The translations under genes were made by a program, and so were the position numbers. A stretch of DNA of 64,000 bases. It comes from Actinotignum timonense (lineage in GTDB: Bacteria; Actinomycetota; Actinomycetes; Actinomycetales; Actinomycetaceae). The notes under the pieces were generated by a model. That model was given only the letters and a program-made list of their open reading frames with translations. It ran no database searches and was not told where the DNA came from. Positions 56,079-64,000 of this stretch are shown here, piece after piece (within the stretch, counting starts at the first letter, position 1; each line of letters begins with the position of its first letter). The stretch covers positions 1 through 64,000 of the forward strand of contig NZ_JASOKT010000004.1 in NCBI RefSeq assembly GCF_030216305.1. Direction: 5' to 3'.

Positions 56079-57374
56079 CTAGCGGATACCGCCGAGGAAG
56101 CCTTCGTAGTGGCGCTGCTGGAGCTGTGCGTTGATGTCCTTGACGGTCTGGAGGCCCACACCCACCAGAATCATGATGGAGGTACCGCCGAAGCCGGACT
56201 GTACGATGCCGAGCGCGCTGAAGAGCAGCAGCGGGATGAGGGCCACGATGGTGAGGTAGGTGGCACCCACCCAGGTGAGGCGATTCGACACAAAGTGGAG
56301 GTAATCCGCGGTGGGTTTGCCGGCGCGCACATTCGGAATGAAGCCGCCGTACTTCTTCATATTGTCCGCCACTTCGTCCGTATCGAAAGCGATGGAGGTG
56401 TAGAAGAAGGTGAAAGCGAAGGTGAGAAGCGCGTAGGTGAGGATATAGGCCCAGCCATTGTGCTGGAAGTTGCGCTGGATCCAGACCACCCACGAAGAGT
56501 TCTGATTCCCGAAGGTGGAAATCATGGTGGGGAGCATGAGGATCGAGGAGGCGAAGATCACCGGGATAACGTTCGCCATATTGATCTTGATGGGCAGGTA
56601 GGTGGTGGACCCGCCGTAGGTGCGCCGGCCGATCACGCGCTTGGCGTACTGAACCGGAATGCGGCGCTGGGATTGCTCCACGAAAGTAACAACCAGGGTG
56701 ATGAGCGCGAAGACCACGATCACGATGAGAAGGGTGCCGATGCCGTGCCCGGCGTAGATCTGGCCCATCATCGAGGGGAAGCCGGCGCAGATACCGGTGA
56801 AGATAAGGATGGACATACCGTTGCCCACCCCGCGTTCGGTGATGAGTTCGGCCATCCACATGATGAGGCCGGTGCCGGCCGTCATGGCGAGGATGGTCAT
56901 GGTGTAGGTCCACCAGGTGGCATTCGGGATCACCGGTTCTTTACACCCGGCGAAAAGCGTGAAGTTCGCGGTGGCCACCACCACCGAGGACTGGAGCAGG
57001 CCCAGGCCGATGGTGAGGTAGCGGGTGTATTCCGTCAGCTTCGCGGTACCCGACTGGCCCTGCTTATGCAGTTCCTGGAAACGCGGGATGACCACGCGCA
57101 GCAGCTGCACAATAATCGAGGCCGTAATATAGGGCATAATTCCGAGGGCGAAAACGGAGAGCTGCATCATCGCACCACCTGAGAACAGGTTGAGCATATC
57201 GATGAGATCCTGCGCGCCCGACTGCTGCGTGGTGCACTCCCGAATATTACTCAGGCTCACGAACGGAGCCGGGATGAAGCTGCCCAAGCGGTAAATCACC
57301 ATAATCATCATGGTGAAAAGCAACTTGCGGCGCAGATCCGGGGTGCGGAAAGCAGCTGCGAAAGCCTTAATCAA
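56079..57374 (-). CDS. secY: Protein translocase subunit SecY
   Basis: Central pore of the Sec translocon in the cytoplasmic membrane; 431 aa with ten predicted helices. Signatures include the start AFRTPDLRRKLLFTMMIMVIYR, GIMPYITASIIVQLL, the cytoplasmic loop QSQRRIPVQYAKR and the end VGLQTVKDINAQLQQRHYEGF. Translation starts at TTG 57374, with AGGAGG four bases upstream. Unlike in many bacteria, it is separated from rplO by 300 bp with a strong terminator, so it must have its own promoter, which I could not place. Confidence 0.97.
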   Translation of the reverse strand: MIKAFAAAFRTPDLRRKLLFTMMIMVIYRLGSFIPAPFVSLSNIRECTTQQSGAQDLIDMLNLFSGGAMMQLSVFALGIMPYITASIIVQLLRVVIPRFQELHKQGQSGTAKLTEYTRYLTIGLGLLQSSVVVATANFTLFAGCKEPVIPNATWWTYTMTILAMTAGTGLIMWMAELITERGVGNGMSILIFTGICAGFPSMMGQIYAGHGIGTLLIVIVVFALITLVVTFVEQSQRRIPVQYAKRVIGRRTYGGSTTYLPIKINMANVIPVIFASSILMLPTMISTFGNQNSSWVVWIQRNFQHNGWAYILTYALLTFAFTFFYTSIAFDTDEVADNMKKYGGFIPNVRAGKPTADYLHFVSNRLTWVGATYLTIVALIPLLLFSALGIVQSGFGGTSIMILVGVGLQTVKDINAQLQQRHYEGFLGGIR

Positions 57375-57674
57375 GATTCCTCCTGATGGTGACGGATCGC
57401 GCGGGGCAGTCCGTTATCGTCGAGAACCGTCGGGTGACGGAAATGGGGACAAGCGTATTTTCTGGGAAAGTACGTACGACGGCGCACCGGCAGCTCTGCT
57501 TATTCGCCACTGAAAGCAATCTTTCCGCAGCAAAGCAATGCTTGAGCGGCGCTGCCTGCGCCCAGAAAAAAGCTCGCCCCCGCCATAATAGCGGGGACGA
57601 GCAAATTTCGCACTGTTCATCCACAGAGTGTGGGTGAGTGCTCAGTCAAACGGTGGCCCGCAGGCCAACGCGTA
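57375..57674. other. Intergenic region between rplO and secY
   Basis: 300 bp without a gene. It contains the rplO terminator (57566-57602) and a dispersed-motif copy (GTACGACGGCGCACC, 57474-57488) next to the palindrome GTACGTAC. The secY promoter should be here; TACGCT preceded by AAAA is one weak -10 candidate. Confidence 0.6.
57566..57602 (-). terminator. Strong intrinsic terminator after rplO
   Basis: The stem GCTCG.CCCCGC/GCGGGG.CGAGC (57572-57583, 57591-57602; one mismatch) has a 7-nt loop. On the minus strand it is followed directly by TTTTTT (57571-57566). This is the best rho-independent terminator in the window and separates the spc ribosomal genes from secY. Confidence 0.9.
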
Positions 57675-58151
57675 TTACTTGGATTCGACCTGCGGCGCGG
57701 AGATGGAACCCCCGGCAGCTTCGATCTTTTCCTTAGCCGAATTCGACCACGCTTCCACTTCGACGTCGAGCTTGACGGAAATCTCACCGGTTCCGAGAAC
57801 CTTGACCGGGGAGTTCTTGCGAACCGCGCCCTTGGCCACGAGATCCGCCGAGGTCACCTTCCCACCTTCGGGGAAGAGCTCGCCGAGCGCCGAAACGTTA
57901 ATGACCTGGTATTCGACCCGGAACGGGTTCTTGAAACCGCGCAGCTTCGGAAGGCGCATATGCAGCGGCATCTGGCCACCTTCGAAACCGGGACGCACGG
58001 TATTACGTGCCCGGGTACCCTTGGTACCGCGACCGGACGTCTTACCCTTGGATCCTTCACCGCGACCAACGCGAATCTTCGCCTTGTTCGAACCCGGAGC
58101 CGGACGCAGGTCGTGCAGCTTAATGATGGAATCCTTTTCTGCTTCCGCCAT
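57675..58151 (-). CDS. rplO: 50S ribosomal protein L15
   Basis: Late-assembly large-subunit protein, 158 aa. It begins [20 protein letters not shown] and has the basic region [20 protein letters not shown] and [20 protein letters not shown]. Its ATG overlaps the rpmD stop (TAATG). Last gene of the spc-type run, followed by a strong terminator. Confidence 0.98.
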   Translation of the reverse strand: MAEAEKDSIIKLHDLRPAPGSNKAKIRVGRGEGSKGKTSGRGTKGTRARNTVRPGFEGGQMPLHMRLPKLRGFKNPFRVEYQVINVSALGELFPEGGKVTSADLVAKGAVRKNSPVKVLGTGEISVKLDVEVEAWSNSAKEKIEAAGGSISAPQVESK

Positions 58152-58333
58152 TAGTCAACCTCCTCCACGGTAACGAGGTGAGCCACGGCGCGAACCATGC
58201 CCTTCACCTCGGGGGTATCCTCGCGCACAACGGACTGACCGATCTTGCGCAGACCGAGCGTGCGCAGGGTGTCCTTCTGGCGCTGGATCGCACCAACAAC
58301 ACCCTTCACCTGGGTGATCTTAAGATTTGCCAT
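58151..58333 (-). CDS. rpmD: 50S ribosomal protein L30
   Basis: A small large-subunit protein of 60 aa, canonical from [20 protein letters not shown] to [11 protein letters not shown]. Both ends overlap neighbours by one base (TAATG with rpsE upstream and rplO downstream), so translation of rpsE-rpmD-rplO is coupled. Confidence 0.98.
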   Translation of the reverse strand: MANLKITQVKGVVGAIQRQKDTLRTLGLRKIGQSVVREDTPEVKGMVRAVAHLVTVEEVD

Positions 58334-59037
58334 TACGCACCAACTCCCGCGGCCGCGGCCTCATTTTCCGCCTTAGCGGCTTCAGCCTCTTCGATCTCGC
58401 GTTCCTTGGCTTCCGCTTCGGCGCGGGCCCGCAGCATAGCTTCGGGAACAACGCGCTCGATGGGGAGCCCACGCCGGGCGGCAACCGCTTCGGGCTGCTC
58501 AAGCTGCTTGAGGGCAGCCACGGTGGCGTGCACGATATTGATCGCGTTCGAGGAACCGAGCGACTTGGAGAGCACATCGTGAATACCCGCGCACTCCATA
58601 ATGGCGCGCACCGGACCGCCGGCGATCACGCCGGTACCGGGAGCGGCCGGGCGCAGCAGCACAACGCCGGCGGCGTCTTCGCCCTGCACCACGTGCGGGA
58701 TGGTCCGCGCGATACGCGGGATGCGGAAGAAGTTCTTCTTCGCTTCCTCGGTACCCTTGGCGATAGCGGCGGGAACTTCGCGGGCCTTGCCGTAGCCGAC
58801 ACCCACGAGGCCGTTACCGTCACCCACCACCACGAGGGCGGTGAAGGACATCCGGCGGCCACCCTTGACCGTCTTCGCGACGCGGTTAATGGTCACCACG
58901 CGCTCGATATAAGCGTTCTTTTCTTCACCGCGACGGTTGTCACGGCGGTTCTCACGACGGTTATCGCGGCGGCCGCGACGACCTTCGTTGCGATTTTCCC
59001 GGCCGTTCTGGGCCGGATCCTGCTGCTCTGCAGCCAT
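58333..59037 (-). CDS. rpsE: 30S ribosomal protein S5
   Basis: Contributes to decoding accuracy and mRNA unwinding. The conserved part (~50-205) has [19 protein letters not shown] and [21 protein letters not shown]. The 234-aa protein carries an Arg/Asn/Glu-rich N-terminal extension of ~45 residues ([17 protein letters not shown], clearly repetitive) and an acidic C-terminal tail, both common in actinobacteria. It lies between rplR and rpmD. Confidence 0.98.
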   Translation of the reverse strand: MAAEQQDPAQNGRENRNEGRRGRRDNRRENRRDNRRGEEKNAYIERVVTINRVAKTVKGGRRMSFTALVVVGDGNGLVGVGYGKAREVPAAIAKGTEEAKKNFFRIPRIARTIPHVVQGEDAAGVVLLRPAAPGTGVIAGGPVRAIMECAGIHDVLSKSLGSSNAINIVHATVAALKQLEQPEAVAARRGLPIERVVPEAMLRARAEAEAKEREIEEAEAAKAENEAAAAGVGA

Positions 59038-59060
59038 TTTCCTCTGCCTTTCCTCAGCCG

Positions 59061-59432
59061 TTAGAAATCGAGTCCTGCTTCGCGCGCACCTTCGGCGACA
59101 GCTGCAACGCGACCGTGGTACTGGTTGCCACCGCGGTCGAAGACCACGGCGCTGATACCAGCATCCTTGGCGCGCTGACCGACGCGTTCGCCGACCTTCC
59201 GCGCGATTTCTGTCTTGGTACCCTCCGCTTCGCGCAGGTCAGCCTCGTAGGACGAGGCAGCCGCGAGAGTGCGGCCCACGACGTCGTCGATAACCTGGGC
59301 GTAAATATGGCGGTTGGAACGCGAGACCACGAGACGCGGCCGCGCGGCGGTACCGGAAATACGCTTGCGCAACCGGAAGTGGCGGCGCGCACGAGCGATG
59401 TACTTGCCCTTGCCCTTGATGGTAACAGCCAT
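59061..59432 (-). CDS. rplR: 50S ribosomal protein L18
   Basis: Binds 5S rRNA. The 123-aa chain is canonical ([39 protein letters not shown]). The ATG at 59432 overlaps the rplF stop (TGATG); the frame also allows a GTG one codon earlier. Followed by rpsE 23 bp later. Confidence 0.98.
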   Translation of the reverse strand: MAVTIKGKGKYIARARRHFRLRKRISGTAARPRLVVSRSNRHIYAQVIDDVVGRTLAAASSYEADLREAEGTKTEIARKVGERVGQRAKDAGISAVVFDRGGNQYHGRVAAVAEGAREAGLDF

Positions 59433-59968
59433 CACTTACCAGCCTTTCCAGCCTTGCGACGAATAACTTCGTCCGCGTACTTGACACCCTTGCCCTTGTA
59501 GGGTTCGGGCTTACGAAGCTTGCGAATCTTCGCTGCGGTTTCACCCACGAGCTGCTTATCGATACCCGAGACTGTGAACTTGGTCGGGGTCGTCACCGTG
59601 AAAGTGATGCCTTCGGGAGCTTCGAAAAGAATCGTGTGGGAGTAGCCCAGCGAGAATTCCAGATCAGAACCCTTAGCGACGACGCGGTAACCGGTTCCGA
59701 CGATTTCCATCGCCTTGGCGTACCCGTTGGTGACGCCCTCGATCATATTCGCGACGAGGGTGCGGGTCAGGCCGTGCAGCGAACGCGATTCGCGCTCGTC
59801 ATTGGGCCGGGTCACCAGAACCGTATTGTCATCAACATTCACCGCGATCGGCTCGGCCACGGAGAGCGCGAGCTGACCCTTGGGGCCCTTGACGGTGACG
59901 TCCTGGCCGGAAACCGACACTTCAACGCCGCCGGGGATAGCGATGGGAAGCCTACCAATTCGAGACAT
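59432..59968 (-). CDS. rplF: 50S ribosomal protein L6
   Basis: Large-subunit protein near the factor-binding site, 178 aa with the two repeated L6 domains. It begins [20 protein letters not shown] and ends with the signature [20 protein letters not shown]. It lies 18 bp after rpsH and overlaps rplR. Confidence 0.98.
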   Translation of the reverse strand: MSRIGRLPIAIPGGVEVSVSGQDVTVKGPKGQLALSVAEPIAVNVDDNTVLVTRPNDERESRSLHGLTRTLVANMIEGVTNGYAKAMEIVGTGYRVVAKGSDLEFSLGYSHTILFEAPEGITFTVTTPTKFTVSGIDKQLVGETAAKIRKLRKPEPYKGKGVKYADEVIRRKAGKAGK

Positions 59969-59986
59969 TATTGCACCTACTTCCCA

Positions 59987-60385
59987 TTACCAGACGTAAG
60001 CGAGGACTTCCCCGCCAACGCCCTTATCCTTGGCCTCGCGGTCCGTCATGAGGCCGGAGGAGGTGGACAAAATAGCCACACCCAGGCCGTCAAGAACGCG
60101 CGGCAGGTTCGTGGACTTCGCGTAAACGCGCAGGCCCGGCTTGGAAATACGCCGGACGCCAGCGAGGGCGCGCTCACGGTTCGATCCGTACTTCAACGTG
60201 AGGGTGAGAGTCTTGCCCACCTGGGCGCTCTCCACCTCGTAGGAGTCGATGTAGCCTTCGCGCTTCAAGATGTCCGCGATATGGGACTTAATCTTGGAGT
60301 ACGGCATAGACACCGACTCATGGAACGCCGAATTGGCGTTACGCAGACGCGTCAGCATGTCTGCGATTGGGTCAGTCATTGTCAT
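59987..60385 (-). CDS. rpsH: 30S ribosomal protein S8
   Basis: Binds the central domain of 16S rRNA and in some bacteria represses the spc operon. The 132 aa run from [19 protein letters not shown] to [11 protein letters not shown] and are canonical. The start may be ATG 60385 (MTMTD) or ATG 60379. Located between rpsN and rplF; no S8-binding mimic was looked for beyond inspection. Confidence 0.98.
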   Translation of the reverse strand: MTMTDPIADMLTRLRNANSAFHESVSMPYSKIKSHIADILKREGYIDSYEVESAQVGKTLTLTLKYGSNRERALAGVRRISKPGLRVYAKSTNLPRVLDGLGVAILSTSSGLMTDREAKDKGVGGEVLAYVW

Positions 60386-60439
60386 TTTGGGCTGTGGCCC
60401 TTCCTCGTCGCGGTTTCCGATGGACCTGCGACGTAGTCT

Positions 60440-60625
60440 TTACCAGCTGGACTTCTTAACACCGGGGAGTTCGCCGCGCAGGGCCAACTCACGCAGGCAA
60501 ATACGGCACAGGCCGAACTTGCGGTAAACGGAATGCGGACGGCCGCACCGGTTGCAACGGGTGTACGCACGAACGGCGAACTTCTGCTTACCGGCGGCCT
60601 TTTGCTTCAGAGCGGTCTTTGCCAT
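60440..60625 (-). CDS. rpsN: 30S ribosomal protein S14, type Z
   Basis: A 61-aa zinc-binding S14 with ligands in [11 protein letters not shown] and [11 protein letters not shown] (CxxC...CxxC). It lies in the standard place between rplE (2 bp apart) and rpsH. Being the zinc form, it is probably the housekeeping copy; a zinc-independent paralogue may exist elsewhere. Confidence 0.98.
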   Translation of the reverse strand: MAKTALKQKAAGKQKFAVRAYTRCNRCGRPHSVYRKFGLCRICLRELALRGELPGVKKSSW

Positions 60626-60627
60626 AT

Positions 60628-61179
60628 TTAGGCCTCCTTGAAGGGGAATCCGAGATGCTTGAGAAGAGCGCGCCCTTCGTCGTCGCTCCCGGCAGAGGTC
60701 ACCACGGTGATGTCCATACCGCGCACGCGATCAATCTTGTCCTGGTCGATCTCGTGGAACACGGTCTGTTCGGTCAGACCGAAGGTGTAGTTCCCGTTGC
60801 CGTCAAACTGCTTGGGCGAAAGGCCGCGGAAGTCGCGGATACGCGGCAGCGCGGTGGAAATAAGCCGGTCGAGGAATTCCCACATGCGGTCACCGCGGAT
60901 GGTGACGAAGCACCCGATGGCCTGGCCTTCACGCAGCTTAAACTGCGCGATGGACTTCTTGGCCTTGGTGATCATCGGCTTCTGGCCGGTAATCGCCGTC
61001 ATATCGGCGACGGCGCCGTCGAGCACCTTGGAGTCGCGCGCAGCATCACCCACGCCCATATTCACCACGACCTTGACGATCTTGGGAACCTGGTTGACGT
61101 TGACGTACTTAAATTCTTCCTGGAGTTCCGGGATGATGTGTTCCCGGTACTTCACCTTGAGACGGGGGGTATCGCTCAC
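60628..61179 (-). CDS. rplE: 50S ribosomal protein L5
   Basis: Binds 5S rRNA and contacts P-site tRNA. The 183-aa chain is canonical: [40 protein letters not shown] and [20 protein letters not shown]. It overlaps rplX by four bases (ATGA/GTGA type) and precedes rpsN. Confidence 0.98.
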   Translation of the reverse strand: MSDTPRLKVKYREHIIPELQEEFKYVNVNQVPKIVKVVVNMGVGDAARDSKVLDGAVADMTAITGQKPMITKAKKSIAQFKLREGQAIGCFVTIRGDRMWEFLDRLISTALPRIRDFRGLSPKQFDGNGNYTFGLTEQTVFHEIDQDKIDRVRGMDITVVTSAGSDDEGRALLKHLGFPFKEA

Positions 61180-61517
61180 AGTTCGATTTCCTTCCCGCCG
61201 CGGCGTCCGATGCGCTCACGGACAATCTTCTTCTTACCGTCGCGCTCCACCTCTACCTCGCGGTAGCCCACGCGAATCGGCTTGCCATCGTGAACGAGGG
61301 CAACGTTCGAAATGTGAATCGGTGCTTCAACGGTTTCAATACCGCCGGTGGTGCCGCCCCGCGAGGTCTGCCCCACACGCACGTGCTTCTTCACGCGCTG
61401 GACGCCTTCCACGATGACGCGATCACGCTTGGTATCAACGGAAAGCACGCGCCCCTGCATACCCTTATCGCGCCCGGCGATAACCTGGACGAGATCATCC
61501 TTCTTAATCTTCGCCAT
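61176..61517 (-). CDS. rplX: 50S ribosomal protein L24
   Basis: Assembly-initiator of the large subunit, 113 aa with an N-terminal KOW motif ([20 protein letters not shown]) and the downstream [14 protein letters not shown]. Start and stop overlap rplN (1 bp) and rplE (4 bp). Confidence 0.98.
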   Translation of the reverse strand: MAKIKKDDLVQVIAGRDKGMQGRVLSVDTKRDRVIVEGVQRVKKHVRVGQTSRGGTTGGIETVEAPIHISNVALVHDGKPIRVGYREVEVERDGKKKIVRERIGRRGGKEIEL

Positions 61518-61885
61518 TAGATCACCTCCGGAGCCAGCGAAATGATGCGCATGAACTTCGCGTCGCGAAGCTCACGCCCAACGGGCCCGAAGATACGGGT
61601 GCCGCGGGGTTCGCCGTCGTTCTTCAACAGCACGGCTGCGTTTTCGTCGAACTTGATGTAGGACCCGTCCTTGCGGCGCGTTTCCTTAACTGCACGGACG
61701 ACGACCGCCTTGACGACGTCGCCCTTCTTTACGTTTCCGCCCGGAATAGCATCCTTGACGGTGGCGACGATGGTGTCACCAATTCCGGCGTAGCGCCGGC
61801 CGGAGCCGCCGAGCACGCGGATGCACAAAAGTTCCTTGGCACCGGTGTTATCGGCGACGCTAAGCCGCGTCTCCTGCTGGATCAT
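61517..61885 (-). CDS. rplN: 50S ribosomal protein L14
   Basis: A 122-aa large-subunit protein, canonical from [20 protein letters not shown] to [18 protein letters not shown] precedes the ATG. It follows a 157-bp gap (61886-62042) after rpsQ, larger than elsewhere in this cluster; the gap holds no gene, only an imperfect GGCCCAAA/TTTGGCCC dyad at about 61963-61982, and could contain an extra promoter. Confidence 0.98.
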   Translation of the reverse strand: MIQQETRLSVADNTGAKELLCIRVLGGSGRRYAGIGDTIVATVKDAIPGGNVKKGDVVKAVVVRAVKETRRKDGSYIKFDENAAVLLKNDGEPRGTRIFGPVGRELRDAKFMRIISLAPEVI

Positions 61886-62042
61886 GTGTTTCTATCTCCT
61901 ATTGTCGTGCCGGTTCTCGGATTCGAGCCTTGCCGAACGAATGGGTTCGCGCGAACTGCGCCGGCCCAAACGCCTTTGGCCCACATGCGAGGGCCGCCTG
62001 CGTTCAGGCCGGTCACATTCGCTCAAGCTAGGAAAGCCCTAA

Positions 62043-62318
62043 CTACTTCGCCTTCTCGATGATCGTAACGACCCGGAAGTGCTTGGTCGCGGAGAGCGGG
62101 CGGGTTTCCATAATGGAGACCAAATCGCCTACGCGAACTTCGTTATTTTCGTCGTGCGCCTTCACTCGCTTGGTGCGGGTGATAACTTTACCGTATAGCG
62201 GGTGCTTTACGCGATCTTCAACTTCAACAACAACGGTCTTGTCCATTTTGTCGGAGACCACGTAGCCGCGCAGCGACTTGCGATGATTACGTGTTTCGGT
62301 GCTTGCGTTCTCGCTCAT
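62043..62318 (-). CDS. rpsQ: 30S ribosomal protein S17
   Basis: An OB-fold small-subunit protein of 91 aa with the conserved core [39 protein letters not shown] and [17 protein letters not shown], and a short N-terminal extension. It lies 11 bp after rpmC. Confidence 0.98.
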   Translation of the reverse strand: MSENASTETRNHRKSLRGYVVSDKMDKTVVVEVEDRVKHPLYGKVITRTKRVKAHDENNEVRVGDLVSIMETRPLSATKHFRVVTIIEKAK

Positions 62319-62329
62319 CTCATCCTCAC

Positions 62330-62557
62330 TTACTGAGCGGCCGGAGCGGTTCGAATGTTCTTCTCCCGCTCGCTCTTAATGGTGTAAATGCGAGCAATCT
62401 CGCGACGAACTTCCCGCAGGCGGCCACTGTCCTCCAGGCGGTGAGTCACCGCCGAGAAGCGGAGGTTGAACAGTTCCTTCTTCGACTCGGCAAGCTTCTC
62501 GAGAAGCTCCGCGTCGGTCATCGCGTCGAGTTCCGCGGTGGTCAGTCCCTTAGCCAT
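62330..62557 (-). CDS. rpmC: 50S ribosomal protein L29
   Basis: Protein at the tunnel exit, a docking site for trigger factor and SRP; 75 aa. The helical core [20 protein letters not shown] and [17 protein letters not shown] is canonical. Its ATG overlaps the rplP stop by one base. Confidence 0.98.
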   Translation of the reverse strand: MAKGLTTAELDAMTDAELLEKLAESKKELFNLRFSAVTHRLEDSGRLREVRREIARIYTIKSEREKNIRTAPAAQ

Positions 62558-62973
62558 TACTCAACCTCCTCACGGGTGATAAAGCGGGTCTTGATGGGCA
62601 GCTTGTGCTGGGCGCGGCTCATGGCCTCACGGGCGAGAGCCTCATCCACACCGGCCATTTCGAACATGACACGGCCGGGCTTGATATTGGCAACCCAGGT
62701 TTCCACCGGGCCCTTACCCGAACCCATACGCACGCCGAGCGGCTTCTTGGTGAGCGGGCGATCCGGGAAGATGTTGATCCAGATCTTGCCGCCACGCTTG
62801 ACGTGACGCGTCATGGCGATACGGGCTGCTTCAATTTGACGATTGGTGATGTAGGCCGGCTCGAGCGCCTGGATACCGTATTCACCGAAAGCCAGCTGAG
62901 TTCCGCCCTTGGCCATACCCTTACGGTGCGGACGGTGCTGCTTGCGCCATTTAGTACGACGAGGAATCAGCAT
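62557..62973 (-). CDS. rplP: 50S ribosomal protein L16
   Basis: Organises the A-site region and peptidyl transferase center; 138 aa. It begins [19 protein letters not shown] and includes [19 protein letters not shown] and [20 protein letters not shown], all canonical. It lies three bases after rpsC. Confidence 0.98.
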   Translation of the reverse strand: MLIPRRTKWRKQHRPHRKGMAKGGTQLAFGEYGIQALEPAYITNRQIEAARIAMTRHVKRGGKIWINIFPDRPLTKKPLGVRMGSGKGPVETWVANIKPGRVMFEMAGVDEALAREAMSRAQHKLPIKTRFITREEVE

Positions 62974-62976
62974 GAG

Positions 62977-63810
62977 TTATGCCTCCGTTCCGGTTGATTC
63001 CGGCGCGGCCACCGGAGCTTCGGCTCCGGCTGCCGGGCTCTGAGCCTGTTCGCTGCGGGCTTCCCCACGCTGGCCACCGCGACCGCGCCCGGCGCCGCGG
63101 CGACCGCGACGATCCGAACGGCCCCCGCGCCCACCGCGCGGAGCTTCCGCGAGGCTGCGGTAGTACTCAGCGTCGGTCAGATCACCGCGGTAGATCCACA
63201 CCTTCACGCCGATGCGGCCGAAGGTGGTACGCGCTTCGTAGAAACCGTAGTTGATATTCGCGCGCAGGGTGTGCAGCGGCACACGCCCTTCGCGGTAGAA
63301 CTCGCTACGCGACATTTCGGCGCCACCCAGACGGCCCGAGCACTGCACGCGGATGCCCTTGGCACCGGCGCGCTCGGCGGACTGGATGCCCTTGCGCATG
63401 GCGCGGCGGAAGGACACGCGCGAGGCGAGCTGTTCCGCGATACCCTGCGCCACGAGCTGGGCGTCAGCTTCCGGGTTCTTCACTTCGAGAATATTGAGCT
63501 GCACGGCCTTGCCGGTCAGCTTCTCCAGATCGGCGCGGAGGCGATCAGCTTCCGCACCGCGCCGGCCAATGACGATGCCGGGGCGAGCGGTGTGGATATC
63601 CACAACCACGCGCTCGGCGCGGCGCTCGATGTGCACGCTGGAAATCCCGGCGCGCTCAAGCGTCTTTTCGATCATGTCACGGATTTTGACATCTTCGAGG
63701 ACGTAGTCCGAGTAGCGCTGCCCCTTCTTGGTGGAATCAGCGAACCACTTGGAGCGGTGGTCAGTCGTGATGCCGAGACGGAACCCAATAGGGTTGACTT
63801 TCTGTCCCAC
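62977..63810 (-). CDS. rpsC: 30S ribosomal protein S3
   Basis: Forms part of the mRNA entry channel. The 277 aa include the N-terminal [20 protein letters not shown], the KH domain ([19 protein letters not shown]) and the C-terminal [21 protein letters not shown] ~55-residue extension rich in Gly/Arg then Ala/Pro ([16 protein letters not shown]..) follows, as in other actinobacteria. The start is GTG 63810, sharing one base with the rplV stop (TAGTG). Confidence 0.98.
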   Translation of the reverse strand: MGQKVNPIGFRLGITTDHRSKWFADSTKKGQRYSDYVLEDVKIRDMIEKTLERAGISSVHIERRAERVVVDIHTARPGIVIGRRGAEADRLRADLEKLTGKAVQLNILEVKNPEADAQLVAQGIAEQLASRVSFRRAMRKGIQSAERAGAKGIRVQCSGRLGGAEMSRSEFYREGRVPLHTLRANINYGFYEARTTFGRIGVKVWIYRGDLTDAEYYRSLAEAPRGGRGGRSDRRGRRGAGRGRGGQRGEARSEQAQSPAAGAEAPVAAPESTGTEA

Positions 63811-64000
63811 TAGCGGGCCCTCCTCTGCTTCTTGGCCTTCGGCTTCTCGTCGGTAACGATAACGGTGATGTGACTCGTCCGCTTGTTGATGCGGTTCGCC
63901 CGGCCCTGGGCACGCGGCTGGATACGCTTCATCGTCGGGCCTTCATCGGCGTAAATCTCGCCAATGAACAGCTCGGACTCATCGAAGCGCTCCCCCGCCT
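63810..64000 (-). CDS. rplV: 50S ribosomal protein L22, C-terminal part (cut by window edge)
   Basis: Only the last ~62 codons are in the window. The translation from [19 protein letters not shown] through [20 protein letters not shown] to the basic end KKQRRAR is the L22 C terminus, which lines the nascent peptide tunnel. The stop TAG (63812-63810) overlaps the rpsC start. The gene continues beyond base 64000. Confidence 0.96.
   Translation of the reverse strand, partial: AGERFDESELFIGEIYADEGPTMKRIQPRAQGRANRINKRTSHITVIVTDEKPKAKKQRRAR

Overview
The window is a 64 kb piece of a GC-rich actinobacterial chromosome. The evidence is gene order and gene content: the S10/spc/alpha ribosomal clusters, rplM-rpsI-glmM, the alr-tsaE-tsaB-rimI-tsaD-groES run, paired guaB and guaB3, a CIRCE element, C+ forms of RpmJ and RpsN, a short-lid Adk, and secreted enzymes with GDWDGDG-type FG-GAP repeats. 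rpsD is absent from the alpha cluster. Together these suggest Actinomycetales, probably Actinomycetaceae (Actinomyces/Trueperella/Arcanobacterium-like). The genus is inference. No tRNA, rRNA, CRISPR array or intact transposase gene was seen.

Layout: 2-2765 holds pta-ackA (acetate/ATP). 2868-8023 (minus) holds a Gfo/Idh/MocA oxidoreductase, an SSS symporter with a small membrane partner, and an EtfB-EtfA fusion. 8162-10261 holds a YtrA-type GntR regulator with an ABC ATPase and permease. 10363-14130 holds alanine dehydrogenase, NAD synthetase and a GNAT. 14156-19300 holds guaB3, a FemAB-type aminoacyltransferase, a DEDDh exonuclease and guaB. 19577-27641 holds two large secreted enzymes (5'-nucleotidase and a BNR/sialidase-type protein with LamG) that share a C-terminal FG-GAP domain; glmS lies between them. 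27642-34250 is an accessory island with a type I restriction-modification operon hsdM-hsdS-hsdR plus a small acidic unknown protein, placed just downstream of a monocistronic, CIRCE-controlled groES. 34973-45834 holds an aldo-keto reductase, a methyltransferase-like protein, the t6A genes tsaD/B/E with rimI, alr, nnr, coaA and glmM. 46209-64000 is the ribosomal protein supercluster with rpoA, secY, adk, map and infA, interrupted by truA, a divergent ROK glucokinase-like gene and an LssY_C membrane protein.

How the genes work together: most are core functions, namely cell-wall precursor supply (glmS, glmM, alr, FemAB-like), cofactors (nadE, nnr, coaA), purines (guaB, guaB3), tRNA t6A synthesis, translation and secretion. 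Accessory functions are secreted nucleotide and glycan hydrolysis, a solute symporter with an oxidoreductase and ETF, antibiotic-response-type ABC transport, and DNA restriction.

The most interesting signals are: (i) a 12-bp triple tandem repeat between the two halves of HsdS, the same arrangement that alters target spacing in type IC enzymes; (ii) a dispersed motif, GTACGACGVCGCAGC and relatives, far above chance and concentrated between genes; (iii) about ten genes whose -10 hexamer lies 6-7 nt before the start codon, implying leaderless mRNAs; (iv) in-frame 12/15/18/21-bp micro-duplications inside low-complexity insertions of otherwise conserved housekeeping proteins; (v) an acidic 119-aa protein beside the restriction operon.
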